Numbered from the stretch's first letter, positions 1 to 6,760 are shown. The stretch is 11,130 nucleotides of DNA from an uncultured bacterium (GCA_946479205.1 CAMLFJ010000052.1:1-11130), one strand, 5' to 3'. Numbers and translations are program-made. Notes: a model not told the origin generated them from the letters alone.

Positions 1-360
1 AACCGCGACACCCTCATCCCGCGGCTGCAGGAGGCGTTCCTCACGCGAACCTACGAGGAATGGGAGCCGCGGCTGCTCGCGCAGGGCATCCCGATGGGCG
101 CCATCAACACGATCCCGCAGGTGGTGGAGCACCCGCAGGTGAAGGCCCGCGGCGCCCTGGTGGAGATGGCCCATCCCCGCGCCGGCACGGTACGCATGGT
201 CGGCGCGCCGGTGCGGCTCTCGGAGACGCCGGGCTCGGTGCGCACCCCCGCCCCGCTGCTCGGCGAGCACACCGAGACCGTGCTGCGCGAGCGCCTGGGC
301 TTCGACGCCGCCCGGATCGAGACGCTGCGCGCCGGCGGCGTCATCGGTCCGAAGCGGTGA
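1..360 (+). CDS. CaiB/BaiF family III CoA-transferase, C-terminal fragment
   Basis: The reading frame is open from the first base and ends at TGA 358-360, giving about 119 C-terminal residues of a protein that begins outside the window. Family III CoA-transferases move CoA between carboxylic acids in the cytoplasm and are usually around 400 residues. The recognisable parts are the stretch leading to the PMGAIN segment (about residues 31-36 here), the following QVVEHPQVKARG block, and the closing LGEHTETVL segment, all typical of the C-terminal part of CaiB/BaiF proteins. The catalytic Asp of the family lies in the missing N-terminal part, so activity cannot be judged and the substrate is unknown. 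A RidA-family gene starts 8 bases downstream on the same strand, so the two are probably co-transcribed. The family call is firm. Confidence 0.88.
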   Translation, partial: NRDTLIPRLQEAFLTRTYEEWEPRLLAQGIPMGAINTIPQVVEHPQVKARGALVEMAHPRAGTVRMVGAPVRLSETPGSVRTPAPLLGEHTETVLRERLGFDAARIETLRAGGVIGPKR

Positions 361-368
361 GCCGCCCC

Positions 369-752
369 ATGAAGAAGGAGATCGTCCGGGCCACGCTCGC
401 GCACGCGAATCCGAACCTGTCTCCCGCGACCCGCTTCGGAAACCTCGTCTTCGTGGCCGGCCAGACCGGCCGGCACCCGGTCACCGGCGAGGTCGGCCGG
501 GACATCCGCGAGCAGACCCGCAACACGCTCGAGCGGATCAAGGTCGTCCTCGCCGCGGCGGGGACGTCGCTCGACAACGTGCTCACCGCGATGACCCACC
601 TGACGCGCCGGGAAGACCTGGCCGCCTACAACGAGGAGTACGCGAAGTACTTCCCGGCCGACAAGCCGGCGCGCACCACCGTCACGGTCGCCGCGCTCAA
701 CGCGCCCGAGCTGCTCGTGGAGATCACCGTCATCGCGTGCATCCCCGACTGA
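369..752 (+). CDS. RidA/YjgF/YER057c/UK114 family protein
   Basis: This 127-residue protein has the usual length for the RidA family, small trimeric cytoplasmic proteins. The best known members hydrolyse reactive enamine/imine intermediates made by PLP enzymes; others act in specific catabolic pathways. Family hallmarks are NLVFVAGQTG (residues 25-34), the helix EQTRNTLERIKVVLAAAG (48-65), EYAKYFP (90-96) and PARTTVTVAAL (100-110). Arg102 aligns with the catalytic Arg of E. coli RidA, and Glu118 in LVEIT fits the conserved acidic position, so deaminase activity is plausible. The ATG at 369 is chosen because the conserved fold begins soon after it; no strong Shine-Dalgarno sequence precedes it. 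The position 8 bases after the CoA-transferase suggests an acyl-CoA or amino-acid breakdown context. The stop lies 4 bases from the stop of the convergent transporter gene. Confidence 0.92.
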   Translation: MKKEIVRATLAHANPNLSPATRFGNLVFVAGQTGRHPVTGEVGRDIREQTRNTLERIKVVLAAAGTSLDNVLTAMTHLTRREDLAAYNEEYAKYFPADKPARTTVTVAALNAPELLVEITVIACIPD

Positions 753-756
753 GCGG

Positions 757-2001
757 CTAGCGCTCGCGGCGCGGGGTCCAGGCCAGGCCCGTCCGGCGCG
801 CGATCAGCACGAGGGCGACCACCGCCACCAGCCCGCTCCCGCCGCCCAGCGCGCAGGCCGCGCGCACGCCCAGGCGCTCGGCGAGGCTGCCCATCAGGAG
901 CGACCCGAAGGGGGTCATGCCCGCGTTGGCGAGGGCGTAGAGGCCCATCACCCGCCCGCGCAGCGCGTCCGGCGTCTCGAGCTGGAGCGTGGTATTGCAG
1001 CCCGTCGAGAACAGGATCTGGACGCAGCCCAGCGCGACGAGCAGGACCGCCGCGGTTCCGAAGTGGCCCACCAGGGCGAGCGAGGTGGTGCCCGCGCTGA
1101 GGATCGCGGCCGAGGCGGCCAGGGACCACAGCGGGGGTCGGCCCCGCCGCAGCAGGGTCAACCCGATCCCCGCCATCACCGCGCCCGCGCCGAGCGAGGA
1201 CATGAGCAGCCCGAAGCCGTGCGCGCCCTCGTGCAGCACGTCCTTCGCGACCAGCGGCACCACCACGTTGAAGTTGAGCACGAGCACGCTGACCACCACG
1301 AGGAGCGAGAGGGTGAACGCGGTGGACGGCGTCCGCGCCGCGTAGGCGAGCGCGCCCCACACGCCCTCCCGGATGCCGAGCCGCCCGGCCGGGTCCGGAT
1401 CCCCGGGGGTGCGGGTGGCGAGGAGCGCGCCCAGCACCGCCACGAAGCTCAGGCCGTTGAGCAGGAACGCGGGCGCCACCCCGAACCGCGCGATGAGCAG
1501 GCCGGCGACCGCGGGCCCGACGATGCGGGCGCCATTGAAGACCAGCGAGTTGAGCGCGACCGCATTGGGCAGGTCGGGACGGCCCACCAGATCCGTGATG
1601 TAGGACTGGCGCGCCGGGATGTCGATGGCGCGGCCGGCGCCGTAGATCGCGGCCAGCACCGCGACGTGCCAGTAGCGCACCTGCCCGCTCCAGACCAGTC
1701 CGGCCAGCACGAACGCCTGCGCCATCATCGCGGCCTGGGTCAGCAGGATGATGCGCCGCTTGGGAAAGCGATCGCTCAGCGCGCCCCCGACCGGGGAGAG
1801 GAGCAGGATCGGCGTGAACTGCAGCGCGGTCACCAGCCCGAGCTGGAACGGCGACCCGGTGAGCTCGAGCACGAGCCACGCCTGCCCGACGCTCTGCATC
1901 CACGTCCCGATCAGCGAGACGAGCTGACCGATCCAGAAGAGCCGGAAGTCCCGGTGGCGGAGGGCGGCGAGGCGCGCCGGTCTCGATCCCGGCGCGATCA
2001 A
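757..2001 (-). CDS. MFS transporter, MFS_3 / EntS-like exporter
   Basis: This is a 414-residue integral inner-membrane protein with the roughly 12 hydrophobic segments of the major facilitator superfamily. The N-terminal pattern LAALRHRDFRLFWIGQLVSL (residues 11-30) and the motif A loop GGALSDRFPKRR (72-83) are typical of the MFS_3 group, which includes the enterobactin exporter EntS and many macrolide or drug efflux proteins. The segment NSLVFNGARIVGPAVAGLL is also characteristic. I chose the TTG at 2001 as start: it overlaps the upstream exonuclease TGA stop as TTGA, and the family N-terminus begins directly after it. The open frame continues upstream only inside the exonuclease gene. A GGGA 5 bases before the start is a weak ribosome site, so translational coupling is likely. 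The substrate cannot be inferred. Confidence 0.9.
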   Translation of the reverse strand: MIAPGSRPARLAALRHRDFRLFWIGQLVSLIGTWMQSVGQAWLVLELTGSPFQLGLVTALQFTPILLLSPVGGALSDRFPKRRIILLTQAAMMAQAFVLAGLVWSGQVRYWHVAVLAAIYGAGRAIDIPARQSYITDLVGRPDLPNAVALNSLVFNGARIVGPAVAGLLIARFGVAPAFLLNGLSFVAVLGALLATRTPGDPDPAGRLGIREGVWGALAYAARTPSTAFTLSLLVVVSVLVLNFNVVVPLVAKDVLHEGAHGFGLLMSSLGAGAVMAGIGLTLLRRGRPPLWSLAASAAILSAGTTSLALVGHFGTAAVLLVALGCVQILFSTGCNTTLQLETPDALRGRVMGLYALANAGMTPFGSLLMGSLAERLGVRAACALGGGSGLVAVVALVLIARRTGLAWTPRRER

Positions 2002-2915
2002 TGCGATCCCGTGTTCTCGCGCCGGGAACGATCGGGCGCCCGCGCGGCCGCCAGCGCGGCCGCGCGCTCCAGCAGTGACGGCGGGCCGAGCCGCTCCGAC
2101 CAGGCCGCGAACCCCGGGCTCGGCCCGACCCACCGGAGCGCGTCCACGTCGGCGCCGATCGGCGCATCCGCGCGCAGGGTGGCGAGCGTCCGGAAGAGCC
2201 GCGCGCGCTCGCCCTGCTCGCCGAGCGTCGCGGCCAGGCGCGCGGCGCCGCGCACCGACACGTCCCAGTCGGCGGCCTGCCGCGGAATCTGCTCGAGATG
2301 GCGGTAGCGCGCGAGCACGGCCGCGGCGGACCGTGCCCCCCAGCCGGGCAGCCCGGGGAAGCCGTCGGCGCTGTCTCCCACCAGCGCGAGCCAGTCCGGG
2401 ATGGACGCGGGCGGCACGCCGAACTTCTGCTGCACGCCGGCCTCGTCGCGCACCTCGCCCCGGCGCCGATCGAGCTGGACGATCCGGGCGCCCCGCACGC
2501 ACTGCGCGAGATCCTTGTCGGGGGTGCAGATGACGACCTGCTCCACCCGCGTGTCCGCCGCCGCGACCGCCGCCGCGGCCGCCAGGGCGTCGTCGGCCTC
2601 GAACTCGACCATGGGCCAGACGACCACCCCGAGCGCGGCGAGCGCCTCCTCGAGCGGCCCGAACTGCGCATACAGCTCCGGGTCCATCCCCTCACCCGTC
2701 TTGTAGCCCGGCCAGAGCGCGTTCCGGAACGACTCGATCACGTGGTCGGTGGCCACCCCGACGTGCGTGGCGCCGCCCTCGAGCATGCCCAGGATCGACG
2801 CGACGACACCCCGCACCGCCCGCAGCTCGGGCGGCGTGCTCCGATCGAAGACCGCGCCCGGCGAGAGGAAGTAACGGAAGAGCTCGTAGGTGCCGTCGAC
2901 CAGGTGCACGATCAC
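1998..2915 (-). CDS. Stand-alone PolA-type 5'-3' exonuclease / flap endonuclease
   Basis: This 305-residue protein resembles the 5'-nuclease domain of DNA polymerase I but has no polymerase domain. Motifs in order are VDGTYELFR with Asp7, the arch-region FRNALWPGYK (63-72), EADD (106-109), TPDKD (131-135) and the helix-three-turn-helix GDSADGFPGLPGWG (180-193) with Asp181 and Asp184. These are the metal-binding acidic residues of the family, so it should be active on flap or nicked DNA. One deviation is Gly185, where Asn is usual after the second Asp. It is a little longer than the stand-alone E. coli homologue Xni (about 250 residues). The start is GTG 2915, placing Asp7 where the family expects it; no Shine-Dalgarno sequence precedes it and a TATCGT box lies 7 bases upstream. 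It overlaps the downstream MFS gene. Its role in repair or Okazaki-fragment processing is inferred. Confidence 0.9.
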   Translation of the reverse strand: MIVHLVDGTYELFRYFLSPGAVFDRSTPPELRAVRGVVASILGMLEGGATHVGVATDHVIESFRNALWPGYKTGEGMDPELYAQFGPLEEALAALGVVVWPMVEFEADDALAAAAAVAAADTRVEQVVICTPDKDLAQCVRGARIVQLDRRRGEVRDEAGVQQKFGVPPASIPDWLALVGDSADGFPGLPGWGARSAAAVLARYRHLEQIPRQAADWDVSVRGAARLAATLGEQGERARLFRTLATLRADAPIGADVDALRWVGPSPGFAAWSERLGPPSLLERAAALAAARAPDRSRRENTGSH

Positions 2916-2922
2916 AGCCAGA

Positions 2923-2928
2923 ACGATA
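2923..2928 (-). promoter_or_regulatory. Candidate -10 box for the exonuclease gene
   Basis: On the minus strand the hexamer TATCGT fits TANNNT, and exactly 7 bases separate it from the GTG start at 2915. Transcription would then begin at or next to the start codon, which fits the lack of a Shine-Dalgarno sequence. No convincing -35 box is seen. This is a pattern match only. Confidence 0.35.
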
Positions 2929-2950
2929 CGACACGGCCGTGGCCGGACGC

Positions 2951-2960
2951 GGTAGAATCG
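2951..2960 (+). promoter_or_regulatory. Candidate -10 promoter element of the LLM oxidoreductase operon
   Basis: GGTAGAATCG contains TAGAAT (2953-2958), a 5 of 6 match to TATAAT, and ends its hexamer 7 bases before the ATG at 2966. The same GGTAGNNTCG decamer occurs before the AraC gene and before the small exported protein. A possible -35 (ACGACA, 2928-2933) has a poor 19-base spacing. With no ribosome-binding site between this box and the ATG, a leaderless transcript is the natural reading. Confidence 0.45.
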
Positions 2961-2965
2961 CCGCC

Positions 2966-3847
2966 ATGAAGATCCGCATCGGGGTGGGCTCCGCGGGCGC
3001 GACCGCCTCCACGGAGGCGATGGCCGAGCTGGTCGCCGGCCTCGACGAGTTCGGCTTCGATTCGCTCTGGCTCTCGGAGGTGCTGACCGGGCCGGTGATG
3101 GATCCGGTGGTGGGCCTCGCGTGGGCCGCCGCGAGCAACCCGCGGCTGAAGGTCGGGACCACCATGCTCCTCCCGGGACGCAACGTCCTGCGGCTCGCCA
3201 AACAGCTCGCGAGCCTCGACCGCCTGTCCGGCGGGCGCCTGCTGGTGACGCTGGTGCCCGGGCTCACCTTCGCGCCGGAGCGCGAGGCCATCGGGGTCGA
3301 GCCCAAGCAGCGCGGCGCCTTCATCGACGAGGCCCTCCCGCTCCTGCGGCGCCTCTGGGCCGGCGAGACGGTGAGCCACGAGGGGACTGCGGGGACCCTG
3401 CGGGACGTCAAGCTCTCCCCCCTTCCCGTGCAGCAGCCCCTCGAGGTGTGGCTGGGGGGCACGGTGCCGGCCGCGCTCGAGCGCTGCGGCCGGCTGTCGG
3501 ATGGCTGGCTCCCGTCGCTCTGCACGCCCGCGGAGGCGGAGGCGGGACGCGTGGTGATCGAGGCGGCGGCGGCGCGCGCCGGCCGCTCGATCAGCGGCGA
3601 GCACTTCGGAATGAGCGTCGGCTACGCCACCGCGCCGATCGACCCGGCCACCGCGCGCGCGATGGCGGCGAGACGGCCCCGCTCGGTCGAGCTGACCCCG
3701 GTGGGGCTGCCCGCGCTGCGCAAGCTCCTCGAGCAGTTCATCGCGGTCGGCTTCTCGAAGTTCGTGGTGCGGCCGCTCGTCACGCCGAAATCGTGGCGCG
3801 CCGAGCTGGAAGCGCTGGCCGGTGCCGTCGGCGATCTGCAGACCTGA
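2966..3847 (+). CDS. LLM-class (luciferase-like) flavin/F420-dependent oxidoreductase
   Basis: This 293-residue protein belongs to the bacterial luciferase-like monooxygenase superfamily, TIM-barrel enzymes that use FMN or coenzyme F420. Family hallmarks are the N-terminal beta strand MKIRIGVG, the segment LDEFGFDSLWLSE (26-38), and the stretch RNVLRLAKQLASLDRLSGGR (72-91) running into TLVPG. A later block, PLEVWLGGTVPAALERCGRLSDGW, is the usual C-terminal signature with LGG and a GRLSDGW-type turn. The length and layout suit the small, single-barrel F420-type subgroup rather than true luciferases, but the cofactor cannot be settled from sequence alone. ATG 2966 is preferred over in-frame upstream starts because the barrel begins at once after it. 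It heads a two-gene unit with a cupin 2 bases downstream. The substrate is unknown. Confidence 0.9.
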   Translation: MKIRIGVGSAGATASTEAMAELVAGLDEFGFDSLWLSEVLTGPVMDPVVGLAWAAASNPRLKVGTTMLLPGRNVLRLAKQLASLDRLSGGRLLVTLVPGLTFAPEREAIGVEPKQRGAFIDEALPLLRRLWAGETVSHEGTAGTLRDVKLSPLPVQQPLEVWLGGTVPAALERCGRLSDGWLPSLCTPAEAEAGRVVIEAAAARAGRSISGEHFGMSVGYATAPIDPATARAMAARRPRSVELTPVGLPALRKLLEQFIAVGFSKFVVRPLVTPKSWRAELEALAGAVGDLQT

Positions 3848-3849
3848 GC

Positions 3850-4245
3850 ATGACGCGGGCGGTCGACATCAACGCCGAGCTGGCCGGGCTTCCCGCCCTG
3901 AGCGGTCGCAGCGCCCGCACTCCCGCCGACGAGGTGAAGGCCGCGTTCGCGGTGCTGGCTCCGTTCCGCGACGGCAGCATCTTCGCGGGCCGCTTCTCCG
4001 GGGACACGCCGTGGGAGCGGCACGGCAAGGGCGACGAGCTCGTGCACATCCTGGACGGCGCCGCGACGCTCACGATCATGACGGATGAGGGCCCGCGCGT
4101 GTTCGAGCTCCGCGCGGGGATGCTGATCGTCGTCCCGCAAGGGCACTGGCACCGCTTCGAGGCGCCCGGCGGCGTCACGGTGCTGAGCGCGACGCCCCAG
4201 CCCACCGACCACACCGACGCCGCGGATCCCGGAGCCCCGCGCTAG
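3850..4245 (+). CDS. Small cupin-domain protein
   Basis: This 131-residue cytoplasmic protein has one cupin barrel. Motif 1 is WERHGKGDELVHILDG (55-70) with possible metal ligands His58, Glu63 and His66. Motif 2 is GMLIVVPQGHWHRF (90-103) with the PxGxxH pattern ending at His101. This is a nearly complete metal-binding set, so a metal-dependent dioxygenase, isomerase or sensor role is possible, but such single cupins are too diverse for a specific call. The gene starts 2 bases after the oxidoreductase stop and is almost certainly co-transcribed with it; the two may act on the same small molecule (inference). There is no signal peptide. The stop lies 4 bases from the stop of the convergent AraC gene. 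Confidence 0.85.
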   Translation: MTRAVDINAELAGLPALSGRSARTPADEVKAAFAVLAPFRDGSIFAGRFSGDTPWERHGKGDELVHILDGAATLTIMTDEGPRVFELRAGMLIVVPQGHWHRFEAPGGVTVLSATPQPTDHTDAADPGAPR

Positions 4246-4249
4246 CGAT

Positions 4250-5104
4250 TCACCCTCGGCCCAGGCGGGCGTAGCGGCCCGGCGTCACCCCGTAGGCGGA
4301 CCGGAACCTCCGCGTGAAGTGCGCCTGGTCGGCGAAGCCCGCGGCCAGCGCGACCTCCGCCAGCGGCGTCCCCTCGCGCAATCCACTCCGCGCGACGTCG
4401 AGCCGGCGCATGAGTGAGTAGCGGTACGGACTGGTCCCGTACCGCACCCGGAACTGGCGAGCCAGCTCGTAGCGGCTCAGGCCCGTGACCGCCTCGAGCT
4501 CGGTCGAGCGCACGATGGCGCACCGGCCGTCGAGGAACGCGCGGGCCCGGTCGAGCGCCGCCTGGTCGACGCGGCGGGGCGCGGCGGGCGGCCGGCCCTC
4601 GTCGCTCTCGATCAGGCCTTCGGCCAGACGCAGGACCAGCGCGTCGAGCGCCAGCGGCTCGGGAGCGGTGCGGAACGCGGCCGCGACCGCGCGGGCCAGC
4701 GTCGGGTTCCGCGACACCGGCTCGCGGGCGAACGGCAGGCACGCGGGGCCGCCCCGGATCGTCCGCACCGCCGCCGCGATGCGGGCGGGCTCGACGTAGA
4801 CGATCCGGTAGCCGAACCCGTCCCCGCCTCCCGCGCGCCCGTCGTGCGCCTCGTCGGGATGGAGCACCACGACCTGGCCCGGCCGGCTGCGCTCGACGCG
4901 CCCGCGATAGTCGAACACCTGGACTCCGGCCTCGGTGACGCCGATCGCGTAGGTGTCGTGGCGATGCCGCGCGTAGGCGCGCCCGCCGAACCAGGCCCGG
5001 AGCAGCTCGACGCCTCCCACCGGGGCGCGGCCGCGCACCCAATCGCCCGCGCCGCACGAACGTTCAAGACCCTCGCCGGCCGATCGGCCTACGCTCCGTG
5101 CCAT
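4250..5104 (-). CDS. AraC-family transcriptional regulator
   Basis: This 284-residue protein has the standard two-part AraC layout. The N-terminal effector domain (about 30-110) is a small cupin-like barrel with HRHDTYAIGV (47-56) and PGQVVVLHPDEAHDG (75-89), as in the AraC_binding family. The C-terminal HTH_18 domain (about 200-280) has a first helix-turn-helix in TELEAVTGLSRYELARQFR (201-219) and a second in the stretch AEVALAAGFADQAHFTRRFR (249-268), closing with YGVTPGRYAR (271-280). It should bind DNA and respond to a small ligand. It diverges from a LysE exporter across 36 bases, and AraC regulators next to LysE exporters commonly control them, so that is the likely target. ATG 5104 has a TAGATT box 6 bases upstream and no ribosome site. 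In-frame alternatives further in are less likely. Confidence 0.9.
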   Translation of the reverse strand: MARSVGRSAGEGLERSCGAGDWVRGRAPVGGVELLRAWFGGRAYARHRHDTYAIGVTEAGVQVFDYRGRVERSRPGQVVVLHPDEAHDGRAGGGDGFGYRIVYVEPARIAAAVRTIRGGPACLPFAREPVSRNPTLARAVAAAFRTAPEPLALDALVLRLAEGLIESDEGRPPAAPRRVDQAALDRARAFLDGRCAIVRSTELEAVTGLSRYELARQFRVRYGTSPYRYSLMRRLDVARSGLREGTPLAEVALAAGFADQAHFTRRFRSAYGVTPGRYARLGRG

Positions 5105-5108
5105 GCCG

Positions 5109-5118
5109 CGAATCTACC
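5109..5118 (-). promoter_or_regulatory. Candidate -10 promoter element of the AraC gene
   Basis: On the minus strand GGTAGATTCG contains TAGATT (5116 down to 5111), which ends 6 bases before the ATG at 5104. It matches the decamer seen before the LLM oxidoreductase and the small exported protein. No -35 box or Shine-Dalgarno sequence is evident. The element also lies inside the 36-base region shared with the divergent LysE gene, where an autoregulating AraC protein could bind. Confidence 0.4.
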
Positions 5119-5140
5119 CGCACCGTGGCGCCCGGCGCAA

Positions 5141-5737
5141 ATGACGCTCGAGCAGGCCCTCGCCTTCTTCCTCTTCTCGGTCGCCGCCGCCGGCACGCCC
5201 GGCCCCAGCAATGCGCTGCTGACCGCGACCGGGGCGAACGTGGGCGTGCTCCGCGGCCTGCCCTGCCTGCTCGGGGTGAGCCTCGGCATGGGGGTGATGA
5301 TGTTCACCGTGGCCTTCGGCCTCGGCAGCGTGATCCTCCACCACCCGGTCGTGCTGGAGGGCGTCAAGTGGTGCGGCGCGGCGGTGCTGATCTGGCTCGC
5401 CTGGAAGATCGCGACCTCGGGCCGCGGCGGCGGCGCGGCGGCCGGCCCACCGGTGGGCTTCCTCGGCGCGGCGGCTTTTCAGTGGGTCAACCCGAAGTCC
5501 TGGCTCGTGTGCGCGAGCGCCGCCGCGACCTTCCTCCAGGACGGGGCGAGCAGCGCGCTGACCCAGTCCGCGGCCTTCGGGGGCACCTTCATCCTCGCGT
5601 CGCTGCCGAGCTGCCTGCCCTGGCTCGCGTTCGGGGCCGTCATGCAGCGCGTCCTGCGCGGGGAGCGCGCCCGTCGAACGTTCAACGTGGCGATGGGCGC
5701 GCTCCTCGCCGCGTCCGTGCTCCTGATCTTCTGGTAG
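5141..5737 (+). CDS. LysE/RhtB-family amino acid exporter
   Basis: This 198-residue protein is an integral inner-membrane exporter with about six hydrophobic segments, the normal size for the LysE/RhtB family. Signatures are TPGPSNALLTATGANVGVLR (19-38) near the N-terminus, with the family's GPxN motif, and QWVNPKSW (114-121) after the central loop. These proteins export amino acids or related metabolites using the membrane potential; the exact substrate here is unknown. ATG 5141 is chosen because the first membrane helix starts at once after it; the longer frame upstream is antisense to the AraC gene. The divergent AraC regulator is the probable controller. The stop codon TAG (5735-5737) is also the first half of a candidate promoter for the next gene. 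Confidence 0.9.
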   Translation: MTLEQALAFFLFSVAAAGTPGPSNALLTATGANVGVLRGLPCLLGVSLGMGVMMFTVAFGLGSVILHHPVVLEGVKWCGAAVLIWLAWKIATSGRGGGAAAGPPVGFLGAAAFQWVNPKSWLVCASAAATFLQDGASSALTQSAAFGGTFILASLPSCLPWLAFGAVMQRVLRGERARRTFNVAMGALLAASVLLIFW

Positions 5738-5742
5738 GATCG
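5733..5742 (+). promoter_or_regulatory. Candidate -10 promoter element of the small exported cupin-like gene
   Basis: GGTAGGATCG contains TAGGAT (5735-5740) and shares GGTAGNNTCG with the elements at 2951 and 5109. It overlaps the LysE stop codon. A strong AAAGGAG ribosome site (5748-5754) follows, 7 bases before the ATG at 5762, so a transcript starting near 5747 would carry a minimal leader. The gene may equally be read through from LysE. Confidence 0.35.
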
Positions 5743-5761
5743 GCGGCAAAGGAGCCACCGG

Positions 5762-6121
5762 ATGACGGCGAAGCTGATGCTCTGCGGTGCGCTGGTCGTG
5801 CTCGGGGTGTTCATCGGACGGGCCACGATGGCGCACCCGCCGGAGGCGAAGGTCAGCGAGCAGGAGCTGCTCAACAACGAATCGGTGCGGATCGTCCTGA
5901 TGACCTACCTGCCCGGCGCCGACTCGGATCTGCACCTGAACGAGGGCCCCGAGATCACCATCGTCCAGGAAGGCGAGCTGGCGCTGTACGCGCAGGGCAA
6001 GCGCGAGGCGCTGCGGCCCCGGACCGCGCACTGGCTACCCGAGGCCTCGGCTCACCTGGCCCGCAACGAGGGGAAGCGCCCGGCGAAGTTCTGGTCCATC
6101 CTGCTCAAGAAGTGCGAGTGA
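5762..6121 (+). CDS. Small exported cupin-like protein
   Basis: This 119-residue protein begins with a hydrophobic N-terminal segment (about 4-20) followed by ATMAHPP (21-27), which reads as a signal peptide cut after Ala24 or as a membrane anchor. The rest looks like one compact beta barrel of cupin type: HLNEGPEITIVQEGELALYA (58-77) resembles cupin motif 1 and the segment RTAHWLPEASAHLARN (87-102) resembles motif 2. Only some metal ligands remain (His58, Glu64, His90 or His98), so metal binding is uncertain. Start choice is secure: AAAGGAG lies 7 bases before ATG 5762. The stop TGA overlaps the GTG start of a methyltransferase. No specific function can be assigned; a periplasmic binding or enzymatic role is a guess. 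Confidence 0.78.
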   Translation: MTAKLMLCGALVVLGVFIGRATMAHPPEAKVSEQELLNNESVRIVLMTYLPGADSDLHLNEGPEITIVQEGELALYAQGKREALRPRTAHWLPEASAHLARNEGKRPAKFWSILLKKCE

Positions 6122-6738
6122 TCACCGCCTCGGACCCCTCGCGCGAGCGCTGGAACCGGCGCTGGGCCGGCGAGGAGCGTGTCCACGCCAGCACGGACCC
6201 CAGCCGCTTCGTGGTCGCCGAGGTCGCCGACCTGCCCCCGGGCGCGGCGCTGGACCTCGCGTGCGGCGCGGGCCGGAACGCGGTCTGGCTCGCCGAGCAG
6301 AGGTGGCGCGTGACCGCGGTGGATTTCTCCGGGGTCGCGCTCCGCATGGCGCGCAGCCTGGAGGCCGAGCGCCGGGTCGCGGTCGAGTGGGTCGAGGCGG
6401 ACGTGCTGGCCTGGACGCCGCCGTCGCGCGCGTACGACCTGGTGTGCGTCCTCTACCTGCAGCTTCCGGCCGGCGAGCGGCGGACCGCGCTGGCGCGCGC
6501 GGCGGCCGCGGTGCGACCCGGCGGCACGCTCCTGGTCCTGGGCCACGACCTGCTGAACCTCACCGACGGCTGGGGCGGCCCCACCCAGGCCGACGTCCTC
6601 TTCACGCCGGACGACGTGGTCGCGGAGATCGGCGATCTCCGGATCGAGAAGGCCGAACGCGTGCGCCGGGCCGTCGACGACGCGGGGGCCTCGCGCGAGG
6701 CGATCGACGCCCTGGTCCGCGCGACCCGCGCGTCCTAG
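6118..6738 (+). CDS. Class I SAM-dependent methyltransferase
   Basis: This 206-residue protein has the Rossmann-like methyltransferase fold. SAM-binding motif I is ALDLACGAGRNAVWLAE (44-60), followed by VTAVDFS (65-71), where Asp69 would contact the SAM ribose. The motif II region is AYDLVCVLYLQLP and the post-II region is RPGGTLLVLGHD. An N-terminal ERWNRRW segment (10-16) is often found in the TehB-like and thiol/heavy-metal methyltransferase group, but the acceptor cannot be named. The GTG start at 6118 overlaps the TGA stop of the exported cupin-like gene as GTGA, so translation is probably coupled; there is no strong ribosome site of its own. Nothing in the protein suggests export, which is odd for a gene coupled to an exported partner. 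Confidence 0.9.
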   Translation: MITASDPSRERWNRRWAGEERVHASTDPSRFVVAEVADLPPGAALDLACGAGRNAVWLAEQRWRVTAVDFSGVALRMARSLEAERRVAVEWVEADVLAWTPPSRAYDLVCVLYLQLPAGERRTALARAAAAVRPGGTLLVLGHDLLNLTDGWGGPTQADVLFTPDDVVAEIGDLRIEKAERVRRAVDDAGASREAIDALVRATRAS

Positions 6739-6743
6739 GAGAA

Positions 6744-6760
6744 GCCGGGCACGGCCTGGC
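6744..6760 (+). terminator. Hairpin after the methyltransferase, possible terminator
   Basis: GCCGGGC (6744-6750) and GCCTGGC (6754-6760) can form a 7-pair stem with one G-U pair and a 3-base loop, starting 5 bases after the methyltransferase stop. The sequence that follows is only mildly T-rich, so it is not a textbook intrinsic terminator. The rest of the gap to 6830 shows nothing else I can recognise. Confidence 0.3.

Noticed and set aside
1063..2307. Plus-strand open frame of 414 codons
   Set aside because: It is antisense to the MFS and exonuclease genes, has a biased Arg/Glu/His composition and no recognisable motif.
626..2695. Very long minus-strand open frame of 689 codons across the MFS and exonuclease genes
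   Set aside because: Its translation is Arg/Pro/Ala-rich low-complexity text with no domain, while the overlapping frames give clear MFS and exonuclease families. It is a product of the high GC content.
5098..6117. Upstream extension of the methyltransferase frame, up to 546 codons
   Set aside because: It runs out of frame through the LysE and cupin-like genes. The methyltransferase fold starts right after the GTG at 6118, which overlaps the previous stop.
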